From: Neurospora crassa OR74A
Taxonomy: Eukaryota; Ascomycota; Sordariomycetes; Sordariales; Sordariaceae
DNA length: 64,000 nt
Reading direction: 5' to 3'
Assembly (NCBI RefSeq): GCF_000182925.2
Contig: NC_026504.1
Coordinates: 806,001-870,000, forward strand
In this document: piece after piece, positions 36,566 to 48,902 of the stretch
Layout of the letters: each line of letters begins with the position of its first letter
Position numbering within the stretch: the first letter of the stretch is position 1
Notes under the pieces: generated by a model
Databases searched by the model: none
What the model was told of the DNA's origin: nothing
Seen by the model: the letters and a program-made list of their open reading frames with translations, nothing else
Position numbers and translations under genes: made by a program

Positions 36566-36919
36566 CTAGGTAGAGGTAGAAGTCAGCCATGTGCACATGC
36601 AGTGCTCGTACGAGCAACAAACAACACAAGAAAGATGCTCCGTCTCTATCCGAACGGGACTGGACTTACCTGATCTCTCCCCCATCCTGCTCCTCCCATT
36701 CTTATCCGACCCCTCCTCCTCCTCCTCCTCCCTCTCCTTTTTAATACACGCAACGCACTTCCTCGGGTATTCCCTTGCTTTGGTCGTCTTCTTGGCGCCG
36801 CACGAGAAGGTGTAGGCTTGCGCTTGGATGACTTTGGGGCAGCGTTCTTCGGTGGTGACTTCGAGGAGAAGCTCCTTGCAGTGGGAGCAGAGGGATTGGG
36901 TGATTGCTTGGGTGCACAT
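36566..36919 (-). CDS. Tiny Cys-rich protein, family member A (C11-C14-C27-C40...CxxC)
   Basis: Starts at 36919 (MCTQAITQSLCSHCKELL). Cysteines lie at 11, 14, 27 and 40 and a second CxxC at 55/58 (RKCVACIKKE), then a run of Glu. After about 86 residues a GTAAGT donor near 36664 is available. A possible acceptor about 75 nt on (GGCTGAC branch, CTACCTAG) would replace the C-terminus with VSAALLLSPF and so on; unspliced, the frame ends at 36566. No signal peptide, so probably intracellular and perhaps zinc-binding. Function unknown. It shares exact cysteine spacing with four small genes at 50.8-54.9 kb. Confidence 0.6.
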   Translation of the reverse strand: MCTQAITQSLCSHCKELLLEVTTEERCPKVIQAQAYTFSCGAKKTTKAREYPRKCVACIKKEREEEEEEGSDKNGRSRMGERSGKSSPVRIETEHLSCVVCCSYEHCMCTWLTSTST

Positions 36920-37135
36920 GTTTGAATAGGTGGTGCTTCTTCTGGTGGTGAGGCGTGATTGGGTGTTACTGGTTTGTTGATTGTCGGAAGTAGGTATGAA
37001 ATGAGAGATGGATGTGTGGGGTGCTTGAAGACCAAGTCTAAGTTTGAGTTCGAGTTTGAGAATAGGGAGTAAAGATGAGTTGGATGTGGGCACTGGGTTG
37101 TAGGTATGTTTGTGTGTCGGATTTTGAGATTTCAA

Positions 37136-38995
37136 TACGGAGGCACTGTTGGATGGGAGGTTGGTTGGAGGGAGGTTTTGAAGGAATCATTCATCCTTCA
37201 GGTCTTCTGCTGCCTTTGTTGATTTACCTACCGTATCTACAGCTGGATCTAATTCATTCGATGTTTCTGGAATCTGGTCCACGTCGAGATCTACAGGTAC
37301 AATATCGAGTCTGGACCTCGACTGCGTGGCTGTGCCGTGCTGTCCAAGACCATCTTGAAGCTATCTACCTCTACCTAGGTACTCTTCGACAACCCGATCG
37401 TGCAGATTGTCCACAAGTCCCTGCATCGCCATATATCTCATGTTGAGACAAGTGACACCGGAAAATTATACCTACCGGTCGATGGTGGTGATGACTTATC
37501 GCGCAGTGAATTATGTTTGGGTATCACCGGACGTTCAACGGTGGGAGGAGGGCAGCTGAGCTGAAGGCCATAAGAGCATATCGCATCAACTTGAAACCAG
37601 CAATGAGACTACCTACCGGTATGGGATGGGAACAGGTTGCCTCGCTGCTACTTCCACGACATGCTGCTGGTGAGTGGCAAGGTGTCAACCACAGTAACCA
37701 CTACCCAAACAGAGCATTAAGCTTGTGCTTGTGTTTGGATTTGGCCAAAAGGCATTCTGTCTCGCTACTCGGTCAGTCCGGTGGGAATGGGAACATCGTC
37801 CTTCCACTGGGTTACACCTGTGTCCATTTCACGCTCTCACAAGGTTATAGATCGGAGTACCAATGGATGTTGTTGAGCAACTATACTGTACGCTGTGGTG
37901 TGATTTTTACGTCAGTCTTTGTGAACCTTCGGGGGTATGGGACCTTCCTTTCTAAACTATTGGCCATCTTAGGCCCATATGTAGCCCCAACAGTCCTGCT
38001 CAACGCTTTGTGGGTCACATAATACGAAGGGAGATAAAGAAGTTAATTTTTTTTGGCATGGTAGGTGGCAAGCTTTCATGCTAGACTTACCTTTTGGGAC
38101 AGTGGCTGTGTCAGCAGTGTCAGTCCTTTAGGAGAACTCACCGGGCGTCTTGCTGTTGGGATCACTGTTATGCACACGATATCTGTGAATTCATGGGATT
38201 CGTAAAATAAGAACTTACTGCATTGGTTCAGTCTGCATACTTATATTAGAGAAGAAAAAAAAGCAAACCCCTGCCGAAGCCGACAGAGTATAGCAGTGTC
38301 CTCACATCGATACTTGACCCCCAGTGCCAAGAAAAGAGTCGAAGAGGGAGCCGCATGTAGGGTCATCACTCACCTTTCCCAGCCCACTTCGCCATGTCGA
38401 TAGAGCAACATAGGAACACAATGAAACACGAGCAGGTCTCCCTCTCACAACAACTCTCCTCCAGTACGTCCAAAGCATCTGCCGGTTTCAAACAACACAG
38501 CGGAACTTCCATCCAAACATGTAGCGATTCGAACCGGGTTCCACAAAGTTGTGGCATCAGGGAACGCAACGGAAAAGAAGATTGGTCATCTTCCTTGTAT
38601 TTAAAGCTTAATCTGATGTTTGTCCAACGCAGCACGACGAGTCGTTCATCCATCCACAAGCTTTCCCAGTGCGGCAACCCGAACATCCATCACTTCCAGC
38701 CAGACCGAAACCCGAAACCGATTGATTCATAAGGAACGCAGTTGTTGAAAGTTGACAGTGAGGTGATACTCCATATCGGTGTTTCCGGTTCCCCTCTGCT
38801 AGGCAGTCGGTTCAATGAGAGGCGATGTCTTGATGATAACACTCGGAAGGCGTCGAAAGAGGGATGGATATGTCGAGACTGAAACAATTTGGGAGTTGGT
38901 TTCTGGGTGATGTTAGAAAATTTGATTCGGTTCGGACATCAACACAGGCAGGACATGCACGCGTGTCACTTACAATTTTGCATGATCAAATGCAT
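37136..38995. other. Intergenic region without a supported gene
   Basis: The largest frame (37513-38022, 169 codons, plus) has no motif, no homologue I recognise and unremarkable composition. A B-box-like GGTTCGAATC on the minus strand near 38525 was tested as a tRNA and fails to form a T-arm. Confidence 0.4.
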
Positions 38996-39064
38996 TTACT
39001 TGCTGTGCTTGGGGCAGTTGGCGCAGGTGCAGCTGTCACCGCAAGAGCAAGAGTCTCCACACAT
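38996..39064 (-). CDS. Copper metallothionein-like peptide, 22 residues
   Basis: A 69-nt frame encodes MCGDSCSCGDSCTCANCPKH plus SK. Six of 22 residues are Cys, in CxC and CxxC spacings: C2, C6, C8, C12, C14, C17. That is the pattern of very short ascomycete metallothioneins such as the 26-residue Neurospora copper metallothionein and the 22-residue Magnaporthe MMT1. Such peptides bind Cu(I) or Zn(II) as thiolate clusters; MMT1 has been linked to cell-wall function and infection. Directly upstream of the ATG lies a CAA-repeat leader (minus strand of 39065-39099), and a TATAAAA box sits about 165 nt upstream. It is too short for routine gene callers but looks intact. Confidence 0.85.
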   Translation of the reverse strand: MCGDSCSCGDSCTCANCPKHSK

Positions 39065-39069
39065 GTTGA

Positions 39070-39093
39070 TTGTTGTTGTTGTTGTTGTTGTTG
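39070..39093 (+). repeat. (TTG)8 microsatellite; CAA-repeat 5' leader of the metallothionein
   Basis: Eight TTG units on the plus strand, read as CAA in the metallothionein mRNA and ending six bases before its ATG. Confidence 0.9.
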
Positions 39094-39224
39094 TCGTTGG
39101 GGATTTGTTTGGGTTAGGTTGGTGGTCAAAGCGCCGTTGATACCTACGAAGTCAAAGAGTCTTAAAAAAAAAAAAAAAGAAAAGAAAAGAAAACACCAAA
39201 TTGAAGTCTGAGGGGAAGTTCAAT

Positions 39225-39231
39225 TTTTATA
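39225..39231 (-). promoter_or_regulatory. TATA box of the metallothionein gene
   Basis: TATAAAA on the minus strand, about 160 nt upstream of the start codon. Strong TATA boxes are common in highly inducible fungal genes. Confidence 0.45.
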
Positions 39232-39299
39232 TCCCAAGCCCTACCCGCGGCAGCAGCGCTACATCGTACGCTAACTGCCCAGCACTAGCAGCCCACCAC

Positions 39300-40633
39300 C
39301 TAGTGTAGTTTAGAGGGGAGGTAACATCGACACTAGTCACTAGTGAAATGGTGAGACGAATAAGGGGCCATCCACGCCGTCACGCCCTGTCGCCCTGAAC
39401 TCAGTTTAATGCAATCCCCTCATCCTTTCCTTCTCGACCAGTTCCATCCCCCCGCCCACTACCCGTAGGGTCCGGAAGGTGAGGGGAACATCGATACGAA
39501 CACACACACACACACTGGGCAGTCTGACACATTTCATGAGCGCATTTCGCGGGTTTTGGTGTGAACATCTTTTCCAATCAAAGCATGCGGGTTCCAGCAA
39601 TGAAGGGCACACGGAGGAGGGGCGTGATCAACAAACAGGTGATCTTTTTTAGGTAGGTGTGCCCCTATCAGCTTCACTATCTTGGGTGATAAGCTAGGTG
39701 CAGGGGGCCGGTTGGTTGCATTCGTTGTCAAGTCCACTCTTGACTACCTTCCCGATCACACTGGCCGGCTACAAGCGCAGCAGGGACAGTGAGCGACTTG
39801 TCGAAACTAGCCTCGAGGCTTCGGCTCCTGTTTGGCGGGAAGAACGACGAAGGGCAGGAGGGGAAAGAGGTTCGCGGCAAGCACGGTATCTGGCTTCTGG
39901 GCACAAGGAGGACAGTTGCTGTGGGTGACCTCTAACATCCCATATTCGGAGCGTGCATGGTACCACAACAAAAGTCCGGAGACAAGCGTGTCATTGTGTG
40001 ACATGATAAGTTACCATCGCCCCTTGATCCCGGCACCATGGGCAAATGGGGATTGTTGAGCATGATCCATGGTTCTCAAGTTAACAACAAGCGGGATGGA
40101 ATCCGGGGAATGGATGGCGGTCGGTTATTTCGGTTTTTGTCGTTGCTGGCTGCCTCTAATGCCCCGGCTACCGAGAGTTGGAAGGGTGATGATCTTACTG
40201 CCAGACACCCGGTGGCGTTGGATGGGAGTCAGTTATGACATAGAGGGCTGAGATCAAAGAGTGGGAGCCAGTACTGGTCCCAAGTCCGACAACCTGCACA
40301 GGTAGCTGCACATAAGCATGATACCCATGGAAAGAGGACGCAAAAGAGCATGGGGGGCACTTCGACCTAATCCGTTGCTACTCGAGATGCTCCCTGAAGC
40401 TCTTTCGCTGTAGCGCTACTCATCGATATGAGACCACATAGTCTGGCTAGAGGCTTGGTCTTCAATATCCGAGCCCACGCTCAAATAAACACACGTGCTG
40501 GACATTCCAAACTTTGATCCAAGGAAGAGGTCTTGTCCAAGAAAACAAAAGCGACACAAAGAAAGAAAAAAAAGGAAAGAGGCAGCTAATTCTCAGGCAA
40601 GTCAGCTAACAGCCCTTACTCCCTACAGCTGAC
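39300..40633. other. Intergenic region
   Basis: No supported gene. Contains a (CA)6-7 run near 39499-39512 and, at its right end, the 3' flank of the beta-glucosidase gene. Confidence 0.4.
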
Positions 40634-42980
40634 TCAATAAACATCAAACTTCCCATTCAACCTCAAATCCCTCGAACTAGCACCCACTACCACCCCAAAG
40701 CTGCCACTAGGCACCACCCAATTCTGGCTGCCCGTATCCCAATAACTCAAATCCCTCCTCCGCAAAATGAACGTAGCTGTCTTGCTCTCCCCGGGCGCCA
40801 GCTTCAGCTTTGCAAACCCTCTGAGCTGTTTCGGCGGGCTCGACGGCGCGGAAGAGGGCAAGGTGATGTATAGCTGGGGTGCCTCGGCGCCCTGCACACC
40901 ACCCGTGTTTTTGACGACGGCAGTGACGGTTGCCACGGTTTCCCAGAGGTCGGCGCGGCCGCCAGGGATGGTGTCACCCGAGGCGGGACCGGAGGAGGCG
41001 GTGGAGGTGATGGAGAGGGAGGAGTAGGTGAAGTTCGTGTAGGCTGCATATTTTGAGGTACAGAAGAGGTGAGTAAACTGTTGTCTACCTACTACGGAAG
41101 GGGGAAGGGAGAAACTTACAAAGACCGAAACCGAACTCATACCGGGGAGCGATACCGTTCTTGTCAAAGTGGCGGTAATCGATGAACAGACCCTCAGTGA
41201 ACAGATCCGTCCCTCCCCTTTGCACGGCAGTGCCGTAGTCGCTTTCGCTCTTGGCGATAGTATACGGCAGCTTACCCGAGGGAGAGACCAAGCCGTATAG
41301 GACATCGACAAGGGCGTTGCCGTTCTCTTGGCTGGGGAGACCGGCCCACACGACCGCCTTGACGCCCGGCTGCGCGAGGATAGTCTCCAGAATGATGGGG
41401 CCGGTACTGTGGACGACGACAATGGTGTTCTTGTTGGCTTGAGCCACGGCTTGGACTAGCTGGTTGCCGTTGTGCCAGGGATCGAGGTTGGGACGGTCGC
41501 CGGTCACGCCCTCGACCGTGATGTAGCCTTCGCCGGAATCGGCTGTGATGAAGACTAGTGCCGCGTCGGCTCCGGAGGCAGCGTTGGCTACGCCGCTGGT
41601 GCTGTCAGAGCTGAGTAGGTTGACAGTTGTTCCGTCGGACTGAGCCCGCGTCTTGAGAGCATCATAGGGTGCTACGAAGTAGGGGTAATCGGCCGTGCCG
41701 GAGCCCCAACCCATGCCGAGCGCACCGGTGTTGCATCCTCGATCGGTGCAGGCGTTCCTTCCCGCAGGGTTGACAACGGACGATGACCCAATGATTGCCA
41801 GCTTGCTAGGCTTCTTGAGCGGGAGGATGTTATCGTCGTTCTTCAGCAGAACAATGCCGTCTCTTGCCACTGCGCGAACGTTCTCCTTGTGGTTTCCTTG
41901 AACATTGGCCTTGAGGTTAGTCGCAGGGTAGCCTGAGTTTTGCTCGAGTAAATACCACGATGCGAGAATGCGCTTGGCCATGTCGTCCAGTCTTGCTTTG
42001 GAGACCTGGCCATTGTTGACGGCGGTGTTGAGCTGTGGTCCCCACAGGATCGTCTTGCCATTAAAGTCACTGCCTGGCATCGTCATATCCATACCACTGT
42101 TTGCAGCGCCGTTCGTGGTGTGCTGGGCGTTCCAATCACTCATGACATATCCTTTGAAGCCTAGCTCTTTCTTGAGAAGGCCATTCTGGATTTTGTCATT
42201 CTCACATGCCCACGTACCGTTGACCTAGACGCACGTCAGCCATTCAGATCCATCAGGTTACATACAAGAAGGCATTGATGAGCATACCTTGTTGTAGCTG
42301 CACATCACACTTGCAACATTTGAGTGTACGGCATCGGCAAAAGGGAAGAGGTATAGTTCATGCATGGTGCGGTCGTCGACGACACTGCTGATAGTATCGC
42401 GGTTTGTCTCCTGTTCGTTGAGAATGAAGTGCTTGGCGCAAGCTTGTACACCATTGCTCTGGATCCCTTCAATTGTTTCGCTCATGGCAATACCTGTGAG
42501 GTAGGGATCCGGACCAAAGCCCTCCCAGTTACGTCCACCATTGGGGATCTTGCCAAGCGCTCCGGCCACGGGTCCAAGAAGGACATGTACGCCAACCCCT
42601 CTGGCTTCTGCACCGAGGTAGACGCCGCGCTGTCGAATCAGTTCGACGTCCCATGTTGAAGCCGCCTGGATACCAGGCGTGAACGCGGTGACACTTCCTC
42701 CAAACCGAATGCCGAGAGGGCCGTCTTGTAAACAGAGCTGGGGATAACCGATTGATGCAATAGCTGGGGTGTTGCCAACACATGGGCCCTTATTCCAGCC
42801 GACTCCGGTGACGATGTTGACCTTGTCTTGCTGTGAAAGCTTGGAGAGAGCAGTGCTTGCCTGAGAATAGGCTGCGTCCCACGCCGCAAAACCTGAGCCA
42901 GCTTGACGAGCTTGTTTCTCGCTAGTCTCGGCCCAGGCGAGGGAAGTCGCGGCCAACACCGCAAATATTCGAAGGTGCAT
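40634..42980 (-). CDS. Secreted GH3 beta-glucosidase
   Basis: Three exons, 42980-42288, 42224-41120 and 41043-40634, with introns of 63 and 76 nt; spliced length 735 residues. The signal peptide is MHLRIFAVLAATSLAWA. The GH3 (alpha/beta)8 domain carries GPLGIRF, GRNWEGFGPDPYLTG, KHFILNEQETNR and GYVMSDWNAQH. The Asp of SDW (about residue 261) is the expected nucleophile. The second alpha/beta domain has GIVLLKNDDNILPL and GSGTADYPYFVAPYDAL. A fibronectin-III-like domain begins just after the FGFGLSYTNF junction. The enzyme would cleave cellobiose and other short beta-glucosides to glucose outside the cell, the last step of cellulose or glucan use. Length fits the 730-860 residue fungal family. 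The next gene upstream on this strand is the aspartic protease. Confidence 0.95.
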
Positions 42981-44054
42981 GTCGGGCGCTTCGTTGAGTG
43001 TTGTGACTGTCCCGGTTCTTCTTGGTGGTCCTTCAGCCAGGGTTGAATTCCTCTCATAAGGTCAACCTCTCCCTCCCTTCTCACCAAACCAAGAAACGTC
43101 CTTCTCTTATACTGAAGTCCAAGAAATGCCCAGTCGGAACCACGGCGAGTTTCCTGAACGGATAGCTAGCGCCACTTTACCTAATTCCATCTTCAGTATT
43201 TTCTTCCGGGCATGTAAGACCTGGATTCAGACTAGAAAACATCGGGCGCCGAGGCCCCGAAAGATCATCGTGATGCAGTAGGGTCATGCTTCATGTGCGA
43301 AATAAATGGCGGGGTGCAGCTCCGGCAGTGGACGAGATGTTGTGGCTTTCGGAAGGACACGAGGCGAGCGAATACTATGTTCTTCAACTGGCCAAGGAAA
43401 CATCCCGAGCGGTTGTGACCACCAACAACAGCCGGGCCGCATTCCCATATATTAATTAGGCTACATGTAGCCTCTTCTCGCGCTGTGCAACACCCCGCTC
43501 CCCTGAGAACGGCCGAGCTCCCATTGTGTTTTCGGGACTGGAAATGGTACCAAGAGAAGCTCACGCCGAAGCCACAGTCGTCAGTGCTGAAGTTGGAATG
43601 CGGGGGATGGTGCCTTTGAAGCTCGCGTGATGTTCTGAGGACCGGGATGTTTTTTTGGTTGTGGTGTCGGATTGAATGCGGGACCGGGTTATAGCCGCAA
43701 GGCAAATGCAACTTTGTTACGAGATGGGAAATGGTTCGCGGAAACGATCAACCAGAGATCTTGGTGCACTGCGTGTAAACGTTCCCACCAATCATTCATA
43801 TACCGTGCTTCCGAGAAAGAAAACACCGAGGTTCATGTAGCTGAGAGACAGGCCTGAAAAATCAGTTGTCCACTTGACATCGGAGGTCACAAGTCAAGCT
43901 GAGTAATCACATAACTTACACCGGCCAAGCTAAAGCAAGCCAATAGATCCTGAGGGCCTGTTCTTCAAGATGATATTATTAGGTATACTATATCAATCAT
44001 ACCGGCGCAGAACAGTCATGGCGGTTGTCACTAGTCGACATAGAGCATGTGCTA
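42981..44054. other. Beta-glucosidase promoter side and protease 3' flank
   Basis: About 1.1 kb; nothing coding that I can support. Confidence 0.5.
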
Positions 44055-45426
44055 CTACACATGTTGGGCCATGCCGAGCGTGTTGTTACCGCCGTTGAAA
44101 ACGACAAATTGAGACTTGAAGAAGATGTCTCCCCAGATTTCCAACGCAGATGTCGTGGGCTGAACACCGCCAAAGCAAGCTAAAAGAGCATCGATGTTAG
44201 CATCTAGTGTTTGACTTGTTATAAAAGGGAAATGGTGTAAACTTACTAGTGGCATCGATTTGGGAGAATCTGATGTCATCGCCCTTGATGCGGGCCATAT
44301 ACCGCCCACCCACATCCACAAAGAGATCCGGAAGGTTTGTGTTGCAGGGGAATGTAATTCCTCCCGCGTTTGGATCGTTCTTCGCTCCTTGGACCTGGCT
44401 ATAATAGGCGTTGGCCACTGACTGGGAAACGAGCATCAGAGTGGTGCCCGTATCAGCAATAGCCTGTGCCGGTTTCACTTTCACAGCCTGGCCGTTTCCA
44501 ACGGAGAAGGCCGATGTCGTGAACTGCCAGAAGCCCATGCCTGTGTTGACGGGAATCCATGCCAGCTGTCCCGTGAACTTTGTGTTATCAATGCGGCCAA
44601 ATTCATAAGCACCGACGGCATTATGGCGGAGATCGGCAGTGAAGACGGGCTCGGCGAGAGAGGGGAGAACGTTGTCGAAGAAGGTCTTTTGCTGCTGAGG
44701 CTGGACGGTGTTGAGCTTGGAGAAGGCAAGGCCGAGCAAGCCATTGTTCTGGGTATCTTGGATGAATGTCTGGGTGACTTTGGTGGCAAGCTCGACAGCC
44801 TGGTTCTGGACAGAAACACCGCCAATCTCCACCACGTCGGTACCGACATTACCGGCAGCAGCAGAGCCATCTCCATAGCTGATTTCAAAGGTATGTCCCG
44901 GTAGCAATTTAAAGGTCTTGGATGCAGCAGGGTTGTAGACTTGGTGGCCAGCTGTTAACTGGGGGCTAAGTTGTGTGTTGAAGACCCACAGATCGGATGA
45001 ACCCGAGTCGAAGTCGAGGTTGATGGTTTGGCCGCCAATGGTGACTGGAGCAAGATATTCGACGTCGTCCTGTTCAGGGGTGGCCGTGACAGCACCAGTA
45101 GCCGTTCCTGCCGCCGGTGCTGTACTGCTGCCACCAGTAGCGTCTAGCCGCAGGCTTTCGCTCTCCGAGGTGTCTGTGTCTGCCTGGGTTATTGATGTGA
45201 TTGTCGGTGTGGTGCCGTTCATTTGGTTGTTCATGGCATCAAGTAGGGGTTGTGGAACTGGCATTCGGTATTTCCGATACGCCTTCAACAGCTCCCTGGG
45301 GCCATTGCGTCCCTTGAAGTTCGGATTCCTGACCCGTTCGACTTTGAATGAGCGTTTGGTGAGCGGCACAGCCACCACCAGGGAAAGCAAGACGCTAAAA
45401 ATGAAGAGCTTGAATAAGACAGGCAT
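44055..45426 (-). CDS. Secreted pepsin-type aspartic endopeptidase (A1 family)
   Basis: Two exons, 45426-44247 and 44179-44055, with a 67-nt intron; 434 residues. A signal peptide ([20 protein letters not shown]) is followed by a propeptide with Lys/Arg-rich [20 protein letters not shown], then the bilobed protease. The first active site is [13 protein letters not shown], with DSG in place of the commoner DTG. The flap is [18 protein letters not shown] and the second active site is [11 protein letters not shown] near residue 322. The end ([16 protein letters not shown]) is the usual A1 C-terminal strand. Fungal relatives such as endothiapepsin and penicillopepsin also use DSG at the first site and are active at acid pH. 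An ATG 19 codons upstream (45483) is in frame, but the signal peptide argues for 45426. Confidence 0.94.
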
Positions 45427-46349
45427 GGTGAGGGAGTGATGAGAACTCAAAAGACAGAAGAACAACAAGGCAACAACTACCACGCCAGGTGGTAGAGTTT
45501 AGCAGAAGCGAATGGGAAGAAACAAAAAGATACAGACTAAGGTAGCTAAGAAGGAAACAAAGTAAGCTCGTTACTGCAGCGATCTTTTATGTTGTTGAGA
45601 GGACAGCAAAGAGGCAATATTCATTCAAACCCAGGACCGCTTGGACCTCAGGAGGTGTGATTTTACCAGAATCACTAGACTGGTTTGCCATCTAGACCGT
45701 TGACGCCGACGAGGAGGCCTCGTCAGGAGACTCGGAAGAGACGAGCATCGAAACTCCAAGGGGCCGACATGCTTCTCTTGGGCCAGCATTGTGGGCATGG
45801 GTAGCTATGGATGGATGGCTGTGACACTTGTGGTGTTGGTGTTGACGACTCGTGAACTCGGTAATTTTCGAAACAGTTGATACAAAGGGCTTGGCATTCT
45901 GAAACTGGGCGTGTAAGTGGTCTGGGAGCACACCAATTCTCGGTCGTGTGTGATTGGCTGAGCGCGGCCGATGAAACCCTGTGGACTGTGATCAGCCTTG
46001 AACGATTCGTCAGATGTTGGTGTCCGGTCGTGGAGTTGTGGGCGAAGCTGTCCCCGGATCACGGAAGAGGACGACCCCCAGATTCCGGGGACTGGCACTT
46101 GCACCTGGAGCTAGCTCTGTCCTGACACACATGGGCCGACGATCCAATAACGCGTACACCATACGCCATCCGTTACCCTGTGGCTGATCAGAAGGCTGTT
46201 GAGACGGAGTGAGGTATAGTAGTATTCGATTGGATTGGTGAATGGGATGAGCGAGTTCTGGAGCTGAAGTGGACATGTCGAATGCAAATGGTTTGAGCGA
46301 GCAGCAGGGTCCACAAGATCCCGTGACCTGGCTTGGCAGAAGAAGAGGA

Positions 46350-46352
<3 letters not shown>

Positions 46353-46380
<28 letters not shown>
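46353..46380 (+). repeat. A(28) homopolymer
   Basis: Pure A run in the intergenic region upstream of the protease gene. Confidence 0.95.
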
Positions 46381-47482
46381 GGTCTGGACTCGACTTTGCA
46401 AGTGGCAGTCATGGTCCGTTTCACTTTTCGCGACTTTGAATTCTGCGCTTTGACCGCAAGCAGTCTGCTTGTAGCCTTGTACCTCTCTGACAGTGGAGAC
46501 GAGTACGCCAGCTGGCAGTGCTGGTCCACTTCTCTTATCTGCGGTCCAACCAACAGCCCCAGGCCCCGCTCTTCCGTCTTCGTCTCCTAGAGGTACATAC
46601 TGTACTAGGTAGTGTACTGTCACTGCAGCCTTCTTTCCATTGAGTTCAGTTAGGTCGCTGTCGGTATCTGTGTCTGCAGTGGCAATCAATCATTCGGCGA
46701 AACGGTGATGGGATCTGGACTGCAGTGCACGGCTTTAACAGTTTCCTCCTCGCGAGCAAGACCTGGCACCTGCACCAACCCCCGATTGCCCCTCCCTCAC
46801 TCACTCCAGTCACAGTCTACATCTATGACCGGGCATCGAGAACATCCATCCATCTACGCACGCGCTTGATGACGGGATTCCCATGATTGCCATGAAACGG
46901 AAGCGCGATTGAAACGAAACCTCTCTTCTTCTTCTTCTTCTTTCTCCCGTTGAAACGCCGAGGCGCGCACAGTTCCCGCCGTCGCCGTCGCAATTACAAT
47001 TCTTCACCTTGTCGGCTTGACCGTCTCGCGCTCTGCCCTGGCAGCTGCCTGCGCGTGCTGCGCCGTCGTGTGTTGACGCTTCAAGTTGCTTGACTTTACA
47101 GTCCCAGCCCCGCCGCCTTGACCCACCACTGACTGCAGCGCAATCGACCCATCTCTGCCTCCGTTTCTGGGCTATTTTCGCACCCTCCCGACCAACCCTC
47201 GGGCGGCTTGGTTTCCGTCTTCGATTCCCTTTCTTTTGACCATCCGTCAGTCCCGTTGCTAGACGGACAACAAACAACTCAACTGGCGGACGGGGCCACT
47301 GTCCAAGTAGCCTCCGTCGGACACCTACTCTACTCGAACGGCGTCAACAAACGGCGTCAACAGCCGACCAGAAAGGGGTCTCCACCCATCCCGACAACGC
47401 GGCACTGCACCTTAACGGTACCGTACTTACTGCCGTCTGTACTTAGCTATACCTTGCAGTGGTCAACGGCCCGTACGGATCC

Positions 47483-47533
47483 CGGACGGAACCGCGGACG
47501 GACCACGGACCACAGACCACGGACCACACGGAC
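47483..47533 (+). repeat. Imperfect short tandem repeat, CGGAC/GGACCAC units
   Basis: Degenerate repeats of CGGACGGA and GGACCAC ending about 10 bp before the start codon of the Myb/SANT-like gene, so probably in its 5' leader. Confidence 0.6.
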
Positions 47534-47541
47534 GGCCCCCA

Positions 47542-48902
47542 ATGTCCGACGACCCCTTCCCGGCCTCCGCTCCCGGCGCCGGCCCTCCCGCCTTGGCTCC
47601 CGGCAAGCACCGCGGCCCCCGCTTCAGCTGGAACAGTGCCTATGAGACCACCTTCTTCACCTCCCTCTGCGAGTCGGTCCATCTCGGCCTACGTGAGGGC
47701 AACACGTTCAAGCCCGAGGCCTGGGACCGCGCATTGCAGGCCCTCATCACCCACCACAACGCCTATGCCAACAAGGGCCACCTCATCAACAAGAGCGACA
47801 ATGCCCGGAAAAAGTTCCGTCTGTGGCGTGGTCTGCGCGAGGATCCCGACTTCCACTACGATGTCATGACCAGGACTGTGAATGCCTCCGAGGAAGCATG
47901 GGCCAGACATTTGCAGGTGCGTCATGTCACGTCGGCATCGCATTGCCTCGTCGCATCTTGATTCAGCGACTCCCGCTAACCTCATGTTTGCTGTTATATT
48001 AGATGGAACCACTCTCTCGCTCCCTTCGTGGAAGACCTTTCGAACATGAAGAACTTTACGAGATCTTGTTCCCCGATGTCATCGGCTCTGGCGGTGCCCC
48101 CAAACGACTGACCAAACAACGCCCCCGCAAGACGAACGACAACCTCAACCCTTCCGGCCCCGGCCTCGGTCCCGGCTCCAGCTCCGGCTCTGGCCACGGT
48201 CACGGTCCCGGCCACGCTGACCAGGATGCCCCTAATACGACCATCATGAACCTCCTTGCCGATCAATCCTACGGGAACCCTCATCCACAGGCCCACATGC
48301 CTCCTCCGCCGCCGCCGCCGCCAGTCCATTCGGCTTCCGCCCCTCTTCCCTCTCCCATCCCCGCCCCCGTGTTGGCCCCTATTCCTACTCCACCAACCTT
48401 GCCGTCGTCTCAAACACCATCACATTCCCGGCCCAACCTGAGCGCACATCAGCCCCGAAATAACCCGAGCACGTCCGCCCTCACGCCACCCGAGGAGAAT
48501 CCTGTCCAGAACCGAAGAAGGCCTCACATGCCTGACAGCAGTGGCTCCAGCGGCTCTACTAACGCTGAAAAACGCCGCCGTACTGCCTCAAACTCTGTTG
48601 ACCACGCTTCTCAGCCCCCGGGTATCGCCAGCTCTTCCGCAGTCAGCAGTCTATCTACTCCCGATGCGGTGACAGCTTTGGCAGAGGTTCTTCGTTTTCC
48701 CAAGCCCAAGTTGAGTTGGGCAGAGCAAGCCGTCGAGATCTTCTTCCGAGACTTCGCCCAGGAGGATATGGACTTTCAGCTCAAGGTGGCCGAAAAGGCC
48801 CTCACGGACGAAAACAAGGCCATGGTGTTTTGTAAGATGCCCAACCACGTGCGCAAACATTGGATTAAGCGTCTGAGGGAAGCGCACAACAGGAGTATCT
48901 AG
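47542..48902 (+). CDS. Myb/SANT-like DNA-binding domain protein
   Basis: Two exons, 47542-47916 and 48003-48902, with an 86-nt intron (GTGCGT...TTAG); 424 residues. Residues about 27-150 form a Myb/SANT-like (Myb_DNA-bind_3 type) domain: PRFSWNSAYETTFFTSLCES, RKKFRLWRGLRED, then ARHLQMEPLSRSLRGRPFEH and the conserved ELYEILFPDVIGSG. These domains are frequent in fungal nuclear proteins and some are related to transposon proteins, but nothing here suggests a transposon. The middle is Pro/Ser/Gly-rich and disordered with basic patches (KRLTKQRPRK, KRRRTAS). The last 65 residues are a helical acidic module (LSWAEQAVEIFFRDFAQEDM). Likely role: sequence-specific DNA binding; targets unknown. Confidence 0.85.

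Larger units (their letters stand above)
45427..47541. other. Divergent intergenic region between protease and Myb/SANT-like gene
   Basis: 2.1 kb without a supported gene. Frames around 46.1-46.7 kb overlap a 28-bp A-tract (46353-46380) and are not credible. The right end (47483-47533) has imperfect GGACCAC-type repeats. Confidence 0.45.

Noticed and set aside
37513-38022. 169-codon plus-strand frame
   Set aside because: No recognisable segment and no supporting signals.
38520-38545. B-box-like GGTTCGAATC on the minus strand, possible tRNA
   Set aside because: Flanking bases do not pair into a T-stem and no acceptor stem or anticodon arm can be drawn.
25063-45426. The secreted enzymes as one co-regulated cluster
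   Set aside because: They lie on both strands, are separated by unrelated genes and up to several kb, and share no visible promoter element beyond the common short motif.
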